A DNA stretch of 64,000 bases. Origin: Variovorax paradoxus (lineage in GTDB: Bacteria > Pseudomonadota > Gammaproteobacteria > Burkholderiales > Burkholderiaceae_C). The notes beneath the pieces were generated by a model. It had not been told where the DNA came from. It saw only the letters and a program-made list of their open reading frames with translations, and searched no databases. Positions 1 through 7,468 of the stretch are shown piece by piece (position 1 is the stretch's first letter; the number at the start of each line of letters is the position of its first letter). Made by a program: the position numbers and the translations under genes. Location: contig NZ_LR743507.1 of assembly GCF_902712855.1 (NCBI RefSeq), forward strand, positions 558,001-622,000, written 5' to 3'.

Positions 1-795
1 CACCACGCCGTAGGCGCGGCCGTCGAGGTGCTTGGGATAGCCCCAGCCCTCGAGCTCGATCGCCTTGGCCTCCTCCGGCTTCTTGCCGTGCGTGCTGCTC
101 GGATCGGGATTGCCGCCGTCCGCGCACACCAGCCGGTCGATCATCAGCTTCAGCGGGCTCGTGGCCTGGTACCAGTGGGTGGGCGTGAGCAGGATCACGC
201 CGTGCGCGGCCACCCAGCGCTCGTAGATCTCGTTCATCCAGTCGCCGGTCTGGCGCAGCGAATGGTTGGGGTAGCAGCTGCAGGGCCAGTGGCACAGCGG
301 CATCGCGGTGGACACGCAGCCCTTGCACGGATGGATCTGCCGCCCGTACTCCGATGTGACCAGGCTCAGGTCGAGCAGGTCGGTCTCGATGCCGCTGCCC
401 TCGAGCACCTCGCGCGCGAGACCGGCCAGGCGCCAGGTCTTGGAGACTTCGCCCGGGCAGGTGCCGTCGTTGCGCGGCGAGCCGTTGACCAGCAGCACGC
501 GCGATCGCGTCTGCGGATCGCCCCACGCTGCCTGCGCCGCATCGATGCGTGCCTTGGCTTCGAGCCAGTCGACCGACAGGTCGTAGTCGGGGTCGGCATA
601 GCCGGGGCCGGCCTTCCGGGTGACCGGTGCCTTGCGGCCGTCCTGGTAGGCCTCCCACGCCACGACCTCGATGCGCGCGAGCGCCTCGGCCTCGGCCTTG
701 AAGGCCGGGTCCTGGAACGGCTGCATGAAGCGTTCGTGGAACTCGGCGCGCTGCAGCGTGTCTGGCGCCTGTCCTTTTCGGATCGTGGAGGGCAT
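1..795 (-). CDS. Flavodoxin-fold NAD(P)H-dependent FMN reductase-like protein (3' end cut by window)
   Basis: The reading frame is open from an ATG at 795 to the window edge (265 codons, no stop), so the C-terminus is missing. Residues around 90-105 read SRVLLVNGSPRNDGTCPGE, the usual N-terminal FMN-phosphate loop of the NADPH-dependent FMN reductase/flavodoxin family. A central CKGCVSTAMPLCHWPCSCYP stretch is rich in cysteine, and GVILLTPTHWYQATSPLK matches the second flavin loop. About 85 residues precede the flavodoxin core, longer than usual for this family. The role is probably flavin-dependent reduction of quinones, metals or other acceptors in the cytoplasm; the substrate cannot be told. 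It lies downstream of the pirin gene on the same strand, separated by the tandem repeat array. Confidence 0.8.
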   Translation of the reverse strand, partial: MPSTIRKGQAPDTLQRAEFHERFMQPFQDPAFKAEAEALARIEVVAWEAYQDGRKAPVTRKAGPGYADPDYDLSVDWLEAKARIDAAQAAWGDPQTRSRVLLVNGSPRNDGTCPGEVSKTWRLAGLAREVLEGSGIETDLLDLSLVTSEYGRQIHPCKGCVSTAMPLCHWPCSCYPNHSLRQTGDWMNEIYERWVAAHGVILLTPTHWYQATSPLKLMIDRLVCADGGNPDPSSTHGKKPEEAKAIELEGWGYPKHLDGRAYGVV

Positions 796-860
796 GGCTG
801 CAATCTAAGGCAGCCGATGCGGCCGCCCGCATGCGGGCCGGATGCCGTCTTGGGGTAGGC

Positions 861-1030
861 GGGCAACTACACCCACTCAGTGGGGGAAGTGGGCAACTGC
901 ACCCACTCCGTGGGGCAGGTGGGCAACTGCACCCACTCCGTGGGGCAGGTGGGCAACTGCACCCACTCCGTGAGGCAGGTGGGCAACTGCACCCACTCCG
1001 TGGGGCAGGTGGGCAACCGCCCCCGCTCAG
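861..1030. repeat. 30-bp tandem repeat array, five full copies and one decayed copy
   Basis: Copies start at 861, 891, 921, 951 and 981, with a degenerate sixth at 1011 that runs into the pirin stop codon. The core of each unit is GGGCAACTGCACCCACTCCG followed by TGGGGCAGGT. Each unit holds CCCAC-TCC-GTGGG, a perfect 5-bp stem, and GTGGG also recurs in the next unit, so the array can fold in alternative registers. Copies 2, 3 and 5 are identical apart from the array edges; the first copy differs most. The array lies between the pirin 3' end and the start of the flavodoxin gene, both on the minus strand. There are no spacers, so this is not CRISPR. Confidence 0.9.
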
Positions 1031-1923
1031 CGCAGCTTGCCGTTCTGGAAGTCGTGCACCGCCTGCTTCACCTGCTCCTGCGTGTTCATCACGAAGGGGC
1101 CGTACTGCGCGATGGGCTCGTGCAGCGGCTTGCCGGCGATGAGCAGCGCACGCGCCGGGCTGTGGTTGGTCGCGCCCGCGCGCAGCACCACGCCGTCGCT
1201 GCCGGCCTCGTTGGCCAGGATGGCCATGCGGCGCGTCGGAATCTCGCTGCCCGCGATCCATACCGACTCGCGGAACACGTAGACCAGCACGTTGCGGTCG
1301 TCCGGCAGCGGCTGCGCGAACTCCGCCCCCGGCGGCAGCGTGATGTCGAGGTACAGCGGCTCGGTGTGCTCGCGCTGCACCGCACCCTCGATGCCGTGGC
1401 TCGCACCGGCGATCACGCGCACGTGGACGCCGTCGACGGTGGTGAATTCGGGGATCTCCCCGCTCTGGATGTCGCGATACCAGGGCTCGCGCATCTTGTC
1501 CTTCGCGGGCAGGTTGAGCCACAGCTGGAAGCCTTCCATCAGGCCTTCCTCCTGCTCGGGCAATTCGCTGTGCACGAGGCCGCGGCCCGCGGTCATCCAC
1601 TGCACGCCGCCGTTCTGCAGCAGGCCCTCGTGGCCGGCGCTGTCGCGGTGGCGCATGCGCCCGGCGATCATGTAAGTGACGGTCTCGAAGCCGCGGTGCG
1701 GATGGTTGGGAAAACCGCCGATGTAGTCGCCCGGGTTGTCGCTGCCGAAGGCATCGAGCATCAGGTAGGGGTCGAGCCGCTTCTGCAGCGGCTGCTGCAG
1801 CACGCGGGTGAGCTTGACGCCGTCTCCGTCGCTGGTGGAGACACCGGCCACGATGTGGTCGATGCCGCGCGGCGTGGCGACGGGATCGGTGGGGTGGTTG
1901 GCGTGGTGGTTGGCGTGGGTCAT
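1027..1923 (-). CDS. Pirin family protein
   Basis: A 298-residue bicupin protein of the pirin family. Visible family marks are the N-terminal DPYLMLDAFGSDNPGDYIGGFPNHPHRGFETVTYMIAG region carrying the metal-binding HPHRG motif, HRDSAGHEGLLQNGGVQWMTAGRGLVHSE with further His/Glu ligands, and the C-terminal pirin domain with LIAGKPLHEPIAQYGPFVMN. Bacterial pirins bind iron or another metal; some have quercetinase activity and others act as redox-sensitive modulators. Which applies here cannot be told. The start at 1923 (MTHANHHANHP) is chosen because the upstream in-frame extension is not pirin-like; no strong ribosome binding site is visible. The stop codon sits inside the last degenerate tandem repeat copy. 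Confidence 0.93.
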   Translation of the reverse strand: MTHANHHANHPTDPVATPRGIDHIVAGVSTSDGDGVKLTRVLQQPLQKRLDPYLMLDAFGSDNPGDYIGGFPNHPHRGFETVTYMIAGRMRHRDSAGHEGLLQNGGVQWMTAGRGLVHSELPEQEEGLMEGFQLWLNLPAKDKMREPWYRDIQSGEIPEFTTVDGVHVRVIAGASHGIEGAVQREHTEPLYLDITLPPGAEFAQPLPDDRNVLVYVFRESVWIAGSEIPTRRMAILANEAGSDGVVLRAGATNHSPARALLIAGKPLHEPIAQYGPFVMNTQEQVKQAVHDFQNGKLR

Positions 1924-1981
1924 GCGGCCATGGTGGCACCGATCCGGCCCTGGCGCCACCCATGCGCCCATCGCCACATGG

Positions 1982-2516
1982 TCAGCCGCCCGCCTGGAAT
2001 TTCGCGCGCATGTGGTCGGGATACCACTGCGTGAAGCGGATGGCGCCCACGATGGCCACCACCGTCACGGCAATGCCCACCCACAACGGCAGCGTGGGCC
2101 AGCACCATCAGCGCGAAGGCCACGGCCCAGGCGGCGGTGATGACGTCGTTCACGCGCCGGAAGCCCGGCTGCGTCCATACTTCGGGCGGCGTGCGCTCCT
2201 TGGCGTACTGCAGCGTGAAAGGCTGCCGGACGGCCATGGTGAACAGCACCACCAGCAGCAGGCCCGCATCGACCCGCAGCCGCACGCCCAGCAGCGACCA
2301 CTCGGTGTGCGTGGCCAGCGCATACAGCGCGAGTCCGCCGAACAGCAGCGCGGAGCCGATCTCGAGCACCTTGACCTTGCGCCCCGGCGTGAGTCCGTCG
2401 CGCGCCAGGATCACCACCGACACCAGCGCGGCGGCCAGCAGTGCGGGCACCACGCCGAGCAGGCGGTCGCCCAGCGCGAAGACGATGAAGGGCGCGAACG
2501 CCAGCAGCATGCTCAT
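1982..2516 (-). pseudogene. Integral membrane protein, apparently frameshifted near its 3' end
   Basis: The frame opened by the ATG at 2516 (MSMLLAFAPFIVFALGD) encodes several hydrophobic helices and a conserved-looking VDAGLLLVVLFTMAVRQPFTLQYAKE stretch, then becomes arginine/histidine-rich nonsense after VLAHA at about 2090-2100. In the neighbouring frame the sequence continues naturally as LPLWVGIAVTVVAIVGAIRF and TQWYPDHMRAKFQAGG with a stop at 1982-1984. The shift is one extra base or two missing bases. It may be a true mutation or a sequencing error. Unshifted, the frame would run to 1920. The ATG overlaps the stop of the carotenoid oxygenase gene (ATGA), so the two are translationally coupled. 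No function is recognised. Confidence 0.75.
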
Positions 2517-3952
2517 GGCCGGGCTCCCTGCAGGCTGCCAGCGCCGCCGTGAGCGAACCAGTTGCCGTGGAAGCCCACCGGCACGCGGTGCGGCAGCGAG
2601 GCGGTGCACACCGGGCCGGCGGCCAGTGCACGCGCGTCGAACACGACGAGGTCGCTGGTGTCTGTGGCGCCGCGCCACACGGTGGCCAGCAGCCAGCCGT
2701 CGCCTTCTTCCGCATCGGCCGAGCGCGGCACGAACACGCCCTCGGACACCACGTCGGGCGCGGGGAACAGGTACATGTCGCGGTGCGGCGTGGCGTGGTC
2801 GACGTGCACGAGCCCCGCGTACAGGCGCGGCGGCTCGCCCGGCTGCGCAATGCCGCGGCACACGTACCAGCCGTGGCGGTACGGCAGGCCCGCAAAACGC
2901 TCGTCGATGCGCGGGAACTCGCCCGGAATCTCCTCCAGCTGCGTCTGCATGAACTCGCGCGAGGGGTTCGACAGGTCGAACTGCCAACGCACCAGCCGGC
3001 TCGCGGCCGGCTTGTCGCTCACGGGCGAACCGTCGGGACGGGGAAAGAGCGGCGGCGTGGGGAACTGCACCACGTCGGCGAACAGGCTGCCGTCGGCTTC
3101 CCATGCGTTCATGACGTGGAACACGTAGCAGGCCGGGCCCGTCCACCAGACGATGTCGCGCGTGCTGCCGTCGCGCGGCATCAGGCCGACACGGGTGCCG
3201 AACTCGGGCTCCCACGCGTAGGGCGGCCGGCCGCTCTGCGCGCGTTCCATGCTGGCGGTGAGCGGCATGATGGGAAACATCACGTGCCGCTCGGTCACCA
3301 TGAAGTCGTGGACCATGCTGGCGTAGGGCGCCTCGAAGCGCTCGAACCGCGTGACGCGGCCCTCGGGCGACATCACGCCGAAGCTCATGCCGTTCGACAG
3401 CGGCGCCGGCGTGCCGTAGCCGAAGAACAGCAGCTCGCCGGTCTTCGGATCGGTCTTGGGGTGCGCGGTGAAGGCGCCCTGCAGGCCACCCGTGAAGTCG
3501 TTGGGGCCGAGCGTGTCGAGCGCGGGCAGCGCCACTTCCACCGGCAGGTGCGCCTCCTCGAGCGCCAGCATGTGGCCGGCATGGCGGATGACGTTGGTGT
3601 TGGCCGAGCCGTCGTCGCGCTGCTGCCCGTCCGGGGGCGCTTCCTGGAAGCCGCCGGGCAGGTCCTTGCCTTTTGCGGCCGCCTGCCAGCGCTGGGTGCG
3701 CACCCAGCGGTTGCGATAGCGAATCTCGGCGCCGTTCTTGCCGTCGTCGATGCTGAACGCATGCAGCATGCCGTCGCCCGCGAACCAGTGTTCCTTCGGG
3801 TCGGGCATCACCGGGTTCGGGCCGTTGCGCACCAGCGTGCCGCGCAGGCCGTCGGGAATCGCGCCCTTCAGCGGCAGCGGGCCGACCTCGGTCTCGAAGT
3901 CGATCGGCGCCATGTTGGGAGGCGGGGCGTTGCGGGGAAGGGCATCGTTCAT
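2513..3952 (-). CDS. Carotenoid oxygenase (RPE65/CCD family)
   Basis: A 479-residue protein of normal length for non-heme iron carotenoid or stilbene cleavage oxygenases. The N-terminal DGLRGTLVRNGPNPVMPDPKEHWFAGDGMLHAF is a hallmark of the family. The four iron-ligand histidine regions can be recognised: GHML near residue 150, HDFMVTERHVMFP, FHVMNAWE and the C-terminal VPVGFHGNWF. It should cleave a conjugated double bond of a carotenoid, apocarotenoid or phenylpropanoid with O2; the substrate is not predictable. No carotenoid biosynthesis gene is nearby, so an imported or lignin-derived substrate is possible. It is followed by the membrane protein gene with an ATGA overlap. The divergent TetR gene and the operator pair at 4001-4065 suggest control by that repressor. 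Confidence 0.92.
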   Translation of the reverse strand: MNDALPRNAPPPNMAPIDFETEVGPLPLKGAIPDGLRGTLVRNGPNPVMPDPKEHWFAGDGMLHAFSIDDGKNGAEIRYRNRWVRTQRWQAAAKGKDLPGGFQEAPPDGQQRDDGSANTNVIRHAGHMLALEEAHLPVEVALPALDTLGPNDFTGGLQGAFTAHPKTDPKTGELLFFGYGTPAPLSNGMSFGVMSPEGRVTRFERFEAPYASMVHDFMVTERHVMFPIMPLTASMERAQSGRPPYAWEPEFGTRVGLMPRDGSTRDIVWWTGPACYVFHVMNAWEADGSLFADVVQFPTPPLFPRPDGSPVSDKPAASRLVRWQFDLSNPSREFMQTQLEEIPGEFPRIDERFAGLPYRHGWYVCRGIAQPGEPPRLYAGLVHVDHATPHRDMYLFPAPDVVSEGVFVPRSADAEEGDGWLLATVWRGATDTSDLVVFDARALAAGPVCTASLPHRVPVGFHGNWFAHGGAGSLQGARP

Positions 3953-4000
3953 CGGGGCTCCTGAAAGGTCGGTGAAGGCGTCTCGGATCTGCTCTCGGAT

Positions 4001-4065
4001 ATCTTTCCACTGGAAATATCTTCAAGTCGGCAACCGAAGTCAAGGAATTTTTCCAGTGGTAAGAT
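4001..4065. promoter_or_regulatory. Paired palindromic operator, probably for the adjacent TetR repressor
   Basis: Two near-identical palindromes lie between the divergent oxygenase and TetR genes. Site 1 is TTTCCACTGGAAA at 4004-4016, a perfect 6+1+6 dyad. Site 2 is TTTCCAGTGGTAA at 4050-4062, with one mismatch. Their centres are 46 bp apart. The wider blocks ATCTTTCCACTGGAAA and TTTCCAGTGGTAAGAT form an inverted repeat of 15/16. Position and symmetry fit autoregulation plus repression of the oxygenase operon; binding itself is inferred. Confidence 0.75.
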
Positions 4066-4113
4066 TTTTCGGCGCCTTTGTTTCGGCGCCTTCGCCTTCC
4101 GCCTGCTTCACGA

Positions 4114-4779
4114 ATGACCACCGACGACACCCCGACCAAGCGCTACCACCACGGTTCGCTGCCCGAAGCCCTGCTCGCCGCCGCCGAGACCGTGCTGCTG
4201 CGCGACGGCATCCCGGGCCTGGGCCTGCGGGCCATTGCGCGCGAAGCGGGCGTGTCTCACACGGCGCCCAAGCACCATTTCGGCGATGCGACCGGGCTGG
4301 TGAGCGAACTGGCGGCGGTCGGCTACCGGCGCCTGAGCGACGCCATGCGGGACGCAGCGGCCGCGCGTGCCGACATGCGCGAGCGGCGCAACGCCATCGC
4401 CCATGCCTACGTGCACTTCGCCTACGACAACCCGGCCATGTTCGGCTTGATGTTCCGCGACGAGATCATCGACATGAAGCGCCCGGTGCTGAACACGGCC
4501 GCGCGCGAGGCGATGCGGGTGATGGCGGCGGTCATCGGCGCGAAGAATGAGCCGCCCGAAGCCGCCGCGGAGCCGACCCCCGTCTCGCTGAGCGCCGCCG
4601 AGGCCATGCGCATCACTGCCGCCTGGGGCTATGTGCACGGACTGGCGACACTGCTGATCGACCAGCGGCTGCGCGGCATCATCAACGTGACGCCTGAATT
4701 CGACGACCCGATCGAGCTCGTCGACAGGGCGCTGGACGACGTGCGCTTCGGCTTCGAGGCGGGCGAACCGCACGGCTGA
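4114..4779 (+). CDS. TetR/AcrR family transcriptional regulator
   Basis: A 221-residue repressor with an N-terminal helix-turn-helix: GIPGLGLRAIAREAGVSHTAPKHHFGD at about residues 35-60, preceded by the usual RYHHGSLPEALLAAAE helix. The C-terminal half fits the WHG/TetR_C ligand-binding type (YVHFAYDNPAMFGLMFRDEI, then AWGYVHGLATLLIDQRL). The ATG at 4114 is preferred over an upstream in-frame ATG at 4078 because homologues start close to the RYHHG helix and because the earlier start would place coding sequence close to the operator. The gene is divergent from the carotenoid oxygenase operon, with two palindromes in between, so it probably controls that operon in response to an aromatic or terpenoid ligand. 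Confidence 0.9.
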   Translation: MTTDDTPTKRYHHGSLPEALLAAAETVLLRDGIPGLGLRAIAREAGVSHTAPKHHFGDATGLVSELAAVGYRRLSDAMRDAAAARADMRERRNAIAHAYVHFAYDNPAMFGLMFRDEIIDMKRPVLNTAAREAMRVMAAVIGAKNEPPEAAAEPTPVSLSAAEAMRITAAWGYVHGLATLLIDQRLRGIINVTPEFDDPIELVDRALDDVRFGFEAGEPHG

Positions 4780-4832
4780 GCCGGTCGCTGCCTTTTTCAG
4801 TGCGCGCCGGCCTTGCCCGGGACGGGCCCCGC

Positions 4833-5606
4833 TCAGTCAGGCCACTGTTGGCGCTGCCAGTAGCTGTAGGTCCATTGCGTCTCGAAGCCCGCACGGCGGT
4901 ACAGCGCAAGCGCCGACGGGTTGTGCGCATCGACCTGCAGGAACACGCGCTCCACGCCGCGCGCCAGCGCCGCCTGGGCGAAGCCCGCCAGCACCCGTCC
5001 CGCGAGGCCGCGGCCTCGCTGCGCCTTGTCGGTGCGCATGCCGTGCACGCTGGCCCAGCCGTGGCCGAAGGCCATCGCGCCGGCCGCCACCGTGCGGCCG
5101 TCCTCGCGCACGCTGGCAAAGAGCGAGCCCTTGGCTCGCGACAGCATGCGCACGCGGTGCGCGCCGTCCACCGGATCGAAGCCCTCGCCGAGAAACAGCG
5201 CCGCCCAGGCATCGTCGGGCGCGCGGTCGATGTCGGCCAGCGGCGCATCCGACGTTGCCACCTCGCGCATCCGAAGGGCCGAGCCGGCCTGCACGCAGGT
5301 CGGGCTGTCGCCGACGTAGTGCCGGCGCGCCAGTTCCGCGCGCAGTTCCTCGAAGCAGGGCGCGTCGGCCAGGCGCAGGGCGGGCACGGCCTGCCGGCTG
5401 TCGTAGCGGTCTTCGATGCGGTCGAGCGTGGCCGGCTCGACCGCACTGCGGTGCAACGGCACGGCCGACTTCGCGCGCTTCACGGTGCCGCTGGAAAAAG
5501 GCAGGAGCCAGCCGTCGATTTCCTCGGTGACCTCGGGCGAGACCGCCGCGACGGTGGCGCGTTCGATGGCTTCAATGTCGGCGACGGTCAGCGTTGCGGT
5601 GTTCAT
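4833..5606 (-). CDS. GNAT family N-acetyltransferase
   Basis: A 257-residue protein whose C-terminal half carries the acetyl-CoA site: VHGMRTDKAQRGRGLAGRVLAGFAQ (motif A, with QRGRG binding the pyrophosphate), then VFLQVDAHNPSALALYRRAGFE (motif B, ending in the typical YrraGF). The N-terminal 140 residues look like a degenerate first GNAT domain, so it may be a tandem-GNAT protein. The acceptor substrate is unknown. The start is 7 bp downstream of the stop of the glycosyltransferase gene, so it is probably the last gene of the exosortase operon. Confidence 0.88.
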   Translation of the reverse strand: MNTATLTVADIEAIERATVAAVSPEVTEEIDGWLLPFSSGTVKRAKSAVPLHRSAVEPATLDRIEDRYDSRQAVPALRLADAPCFEELRAELARRHYVGDSPTCVQAGSALRMREVATSDAPLADIDRAPDDAWAALFLGEGFDPVDGAHRVRMLSRAKGSLFASVREDGRTVAAGAMAFGHGWASVHGMRTDKAQRGRGLAGRVLAGFAQAALARGVERVFLQVDAHNPSALALYRRAGFETQWTYSYWQRQQWPD

Positions 5607-5613
5607 GCGGTTC

Positions 5614-6885
5614 TCACGGTGTGGCCTCGGGTGCCGTGAACTTCGCCGCGGCCACGCCCTTGAGCAGCGCCTCGCGCTGGTTCCGGCTGATGCCGCGGAT
5701 GCCCTCGGCCACCCACTTGATGCGGTCGGCGTCGATCTGGCCGTCGCGCCGCCATTGTTCGAGCACGGCCTGCGGCTTGTGCAGCATGGCCGCCATCCAC
5801 ACGGCCTGCGCCGGCTCCAGCGTGCGCGCGCTGCGCTTGAAGTAGCGGCGCGCCGCGGCCTCGGCGCCGCAGAGGTTGCCGCCCCACGGTGCGTTGTCCA
5901 GGTACAGCTGCAGGATGCGGGCCTTGCCCAGCGTCTGCTCCATCTCGACCGCGTAGAGCAGCTCGCGCAGCTTGCGTTCGGCGGTGCGGTCGCTGCCCGT
6001 CACCAGCAGCTTCGCCAGCTGCTGCGTGAGCGTGCTGCCGCCGCGCCGGATCTGGCCGGGCTTCTGGTTGTTGTCGATGGACGCGAGGATCTCGGTCAGG
6101 TCGTAGCCGTTGTGGGTGAAGAAGCGCTGGTCTTCCGCTGCGATGACGGCACGCGCCAGCCAGCTGTCGTTGCCCAGCTTCGCCGAGGGACCGCAGCTGG
6201 TGCGCGCATCGAGCATGGCCTCGGTGCCCAGGCCTTCCACGGTGAACTGGCTGATCGTGGGCAGCACCGAGAAGGTGGCCTCGGGCAGCGCGAGCTGGCC
6301 GCGCAGCGCCAGCGTGCCGCCGATGCGCGCGCGCTGCAGCTCGGGCAGCGAGGGCACCAGCACTGCGTACCAGCGGGCGATGGGCGCGTCCTGCACGCTG
6401 GCGTTGAGCTGCAGGCTCTTCGGTGCGAGCTTGCCGTCCCAATGGCCTTGCAGCGGCGTGGTGTCGGTGCTCGACGGCATGGCCTCGAAGGTGCCGTTGA
6501 GCGTGTTGCCGTCGCGCTTCACGGTGGCGACGAGGCGTTCGACCCTGATCGGCTGGGTGCCCAGCGCCGGCACGTCGACGCTGCATGGCGCGCACTGCAT
6601 CTCGAGCAGCTCGCCGGCCGGCTTCCAGCCGAAGCGCATCGTGCCGAAGCGGGTGTCGAGCGAGCGCCCGTCCAGGTACGGCGCGAACCATGGCGATGTC
6701 GCCACGCGCACCGCCGTCGGCACCCCGATCTCGAAATTCAGCGGCCCCGCCTTCACCGAGGTGCTCCATTCGCCGGCGGCCGGCGCGAGCGCCAGCTTGA
6801 CTATCAGAAAGATAGCTGCACACGCTGTAACGACAAGGGCCAGCAGGCCAAGGAGCACGAATCGCAGGGTCTTCTTCACAGGCAC
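5614..6885 (-). CDS. GT51 peptidoglycan glycosyltransferase with a long unrelated N-terminal region
   Basis: A 423-residue protein starting with GTG at 6885 (VPVKKTLRFV), followed at once by a membrane anchor (VLLGLLALVVTACAAIFLIV). Residues from about 230 to the end hold a transglycosylase domain: WLARAVIAAEDQRFFTHNGYD has the catalytic Glu of the EDxxFxxH motif, followed by RRGGSTLTQQLAKLL and a third motif ending in LYLDNAPWGGNLCGAEAAARRYF. There is no transpeptidase domain. It polymerises lipid II glycan strands in the periplasm, as MtgA does, but it is almost twice MtgA length. The roughly 200 residues between anchor and GT51 domain (FEIGVPTAVRVATSPWFAPYLDGR onwards) are not recognised. 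It begins 13 bp after the EpsI-like gene and ends 7 bp before the GNAT gene. An inverted CTATC-AGAAA-GATAG lies in the anchor codons (6801-6815). Confidence 0.85.
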   Translation of the reverse strand: MPVKKTLRFVLLGLLALVVTACAAIFLIVKLALAPAAGEWSTSVKAGPLNFEIGVPTAVRVATSPWFAPYLDGRSLDTRFGTMRFGWKPAGELLEMQCAPCSVDVPALGTQPIRVERLVATVKRDGNTLNGTFEAMPSSTDTTPLQGHWDGKLAPKSLQLNASVQDAPIARWYAVLVPSLPELQRARIGGTLALRGQLALPEATFSVLPTISQFTVEGLGTEAMLDARTSCGPSAKLGNDSWLARAVIAAEDQRFFTHNGYDLTEILASIDNNQKPGQIRRGGSTLTQQLAKLLVTGSDRTAERKLRELLYAVEMEQTLGKARILQLYLDNAPWGGNLCGAEAAARRYFKRSARTLEPAQAVWMAAMLHKPQAVLEQWRRDGQIDADRIKWVAEGIRGISRNQREALLKGVAAAKFTAPEATP

Positions 6886-6898
6886 GTTTCTCAGATCG

Positions 6899-7468
6899 TC
6901 ATATCGGTTTGGCCACTGTGACCGCTTGCCACGGGCCATGCGACTGGCCGCTGGCCGCCGCCCAGTACCAGGCTGAAGTGTCAGTGAAAGCGGTGCCCCG
7001 GGCATCGACGATCCGCTCGCAGACGCGGATTTTTTGCGCGCCGTGCCGTTGCGCAACAAAACAGCGCCACATCCGCTCCTGCGCATCGCGTTCGAGCCGC
7101 GCCTGTTCGATCCGGTAGCCGAGCGCGCGGTAGCAGTCCGCAGCCGGATGCAGCATGCGCGTGGGCTGCGCCACGGCGCGCATCACCAGGGTCTGCGTGC
7201 CGTCGGTCATGCGGCCGATGGCGCCCGGGAAGCGGTCGGCAAAACGCTGTTCGACGTCGCTCAGCGCCAGCGGACGCAGCGCAACGCCGTCCCATTCGCT
7301 CGGCCATTCCTGCGACGCGACCGCGGCAGCGGCCTCGGCCGGCCCGCGCACCGCCGCCGCGGCCGACCACAGCAGGCACAGCACCATCGCCAGCGCGAAA
7401 GCGGTCTTGTGGCCGATGCGGTTGATGAAGTGGTTGGCGAACCAGCGTTCAAAGAACGGTGTCGACAT
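6899..7468 (-). CDS. EpsI-like exosortase-associated protein
   Basis: A 189-residue protein with one N-terminal membrane segment (TAFALAMVLCLLWSAAAAV) and a soluble C-terminal part. The LHPAADCYRALGYRIEQ stretch resembles the H-P-x3-C-Y region of EpsI-type proteins that accompany exosortases; MWRCFVAQRHGAQKIRVCERI follows. EpsI-like proteins are thought to assist exosortases or surface export; the reaction is unknown. The ATG at 7468 overlaps the last 20 bp of the exosortase gene, a strong sign of joint expression. The family name rests on context plus the short motif, so treat it as likely rather than proven. Confidence 0.65.
   Translation of the reverse strand: MSTPFFERWFANHFINRIGHKTAFALAMVLCLLWSAAAAVRGPAEAAAAVASQEWPSEWDGVALRPLALSDVEQRFADRFPGAIGRMTDGTQTLVMRAVAQPTRMLHPAADCYRALGYRIEQARLERDAQERMWRCFVAQRHGAQKIRVCERIVDARGTAFTDTSAWYWAAASGQSHGPWQAVTVAKPI

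Noticed and set aside
861..1030. Possible CRISPR array
   Set aside because: The copies are contiguous with no spacers and no cas genes are in the window.
880..2034. Long plus-strand frame beginning with repeated GNCTHSVGQV units
   Set aside because: It is the antisense of the pirin gene plus the tandem repeat; the 30-bp unit stays in frame by its length, not by selection.
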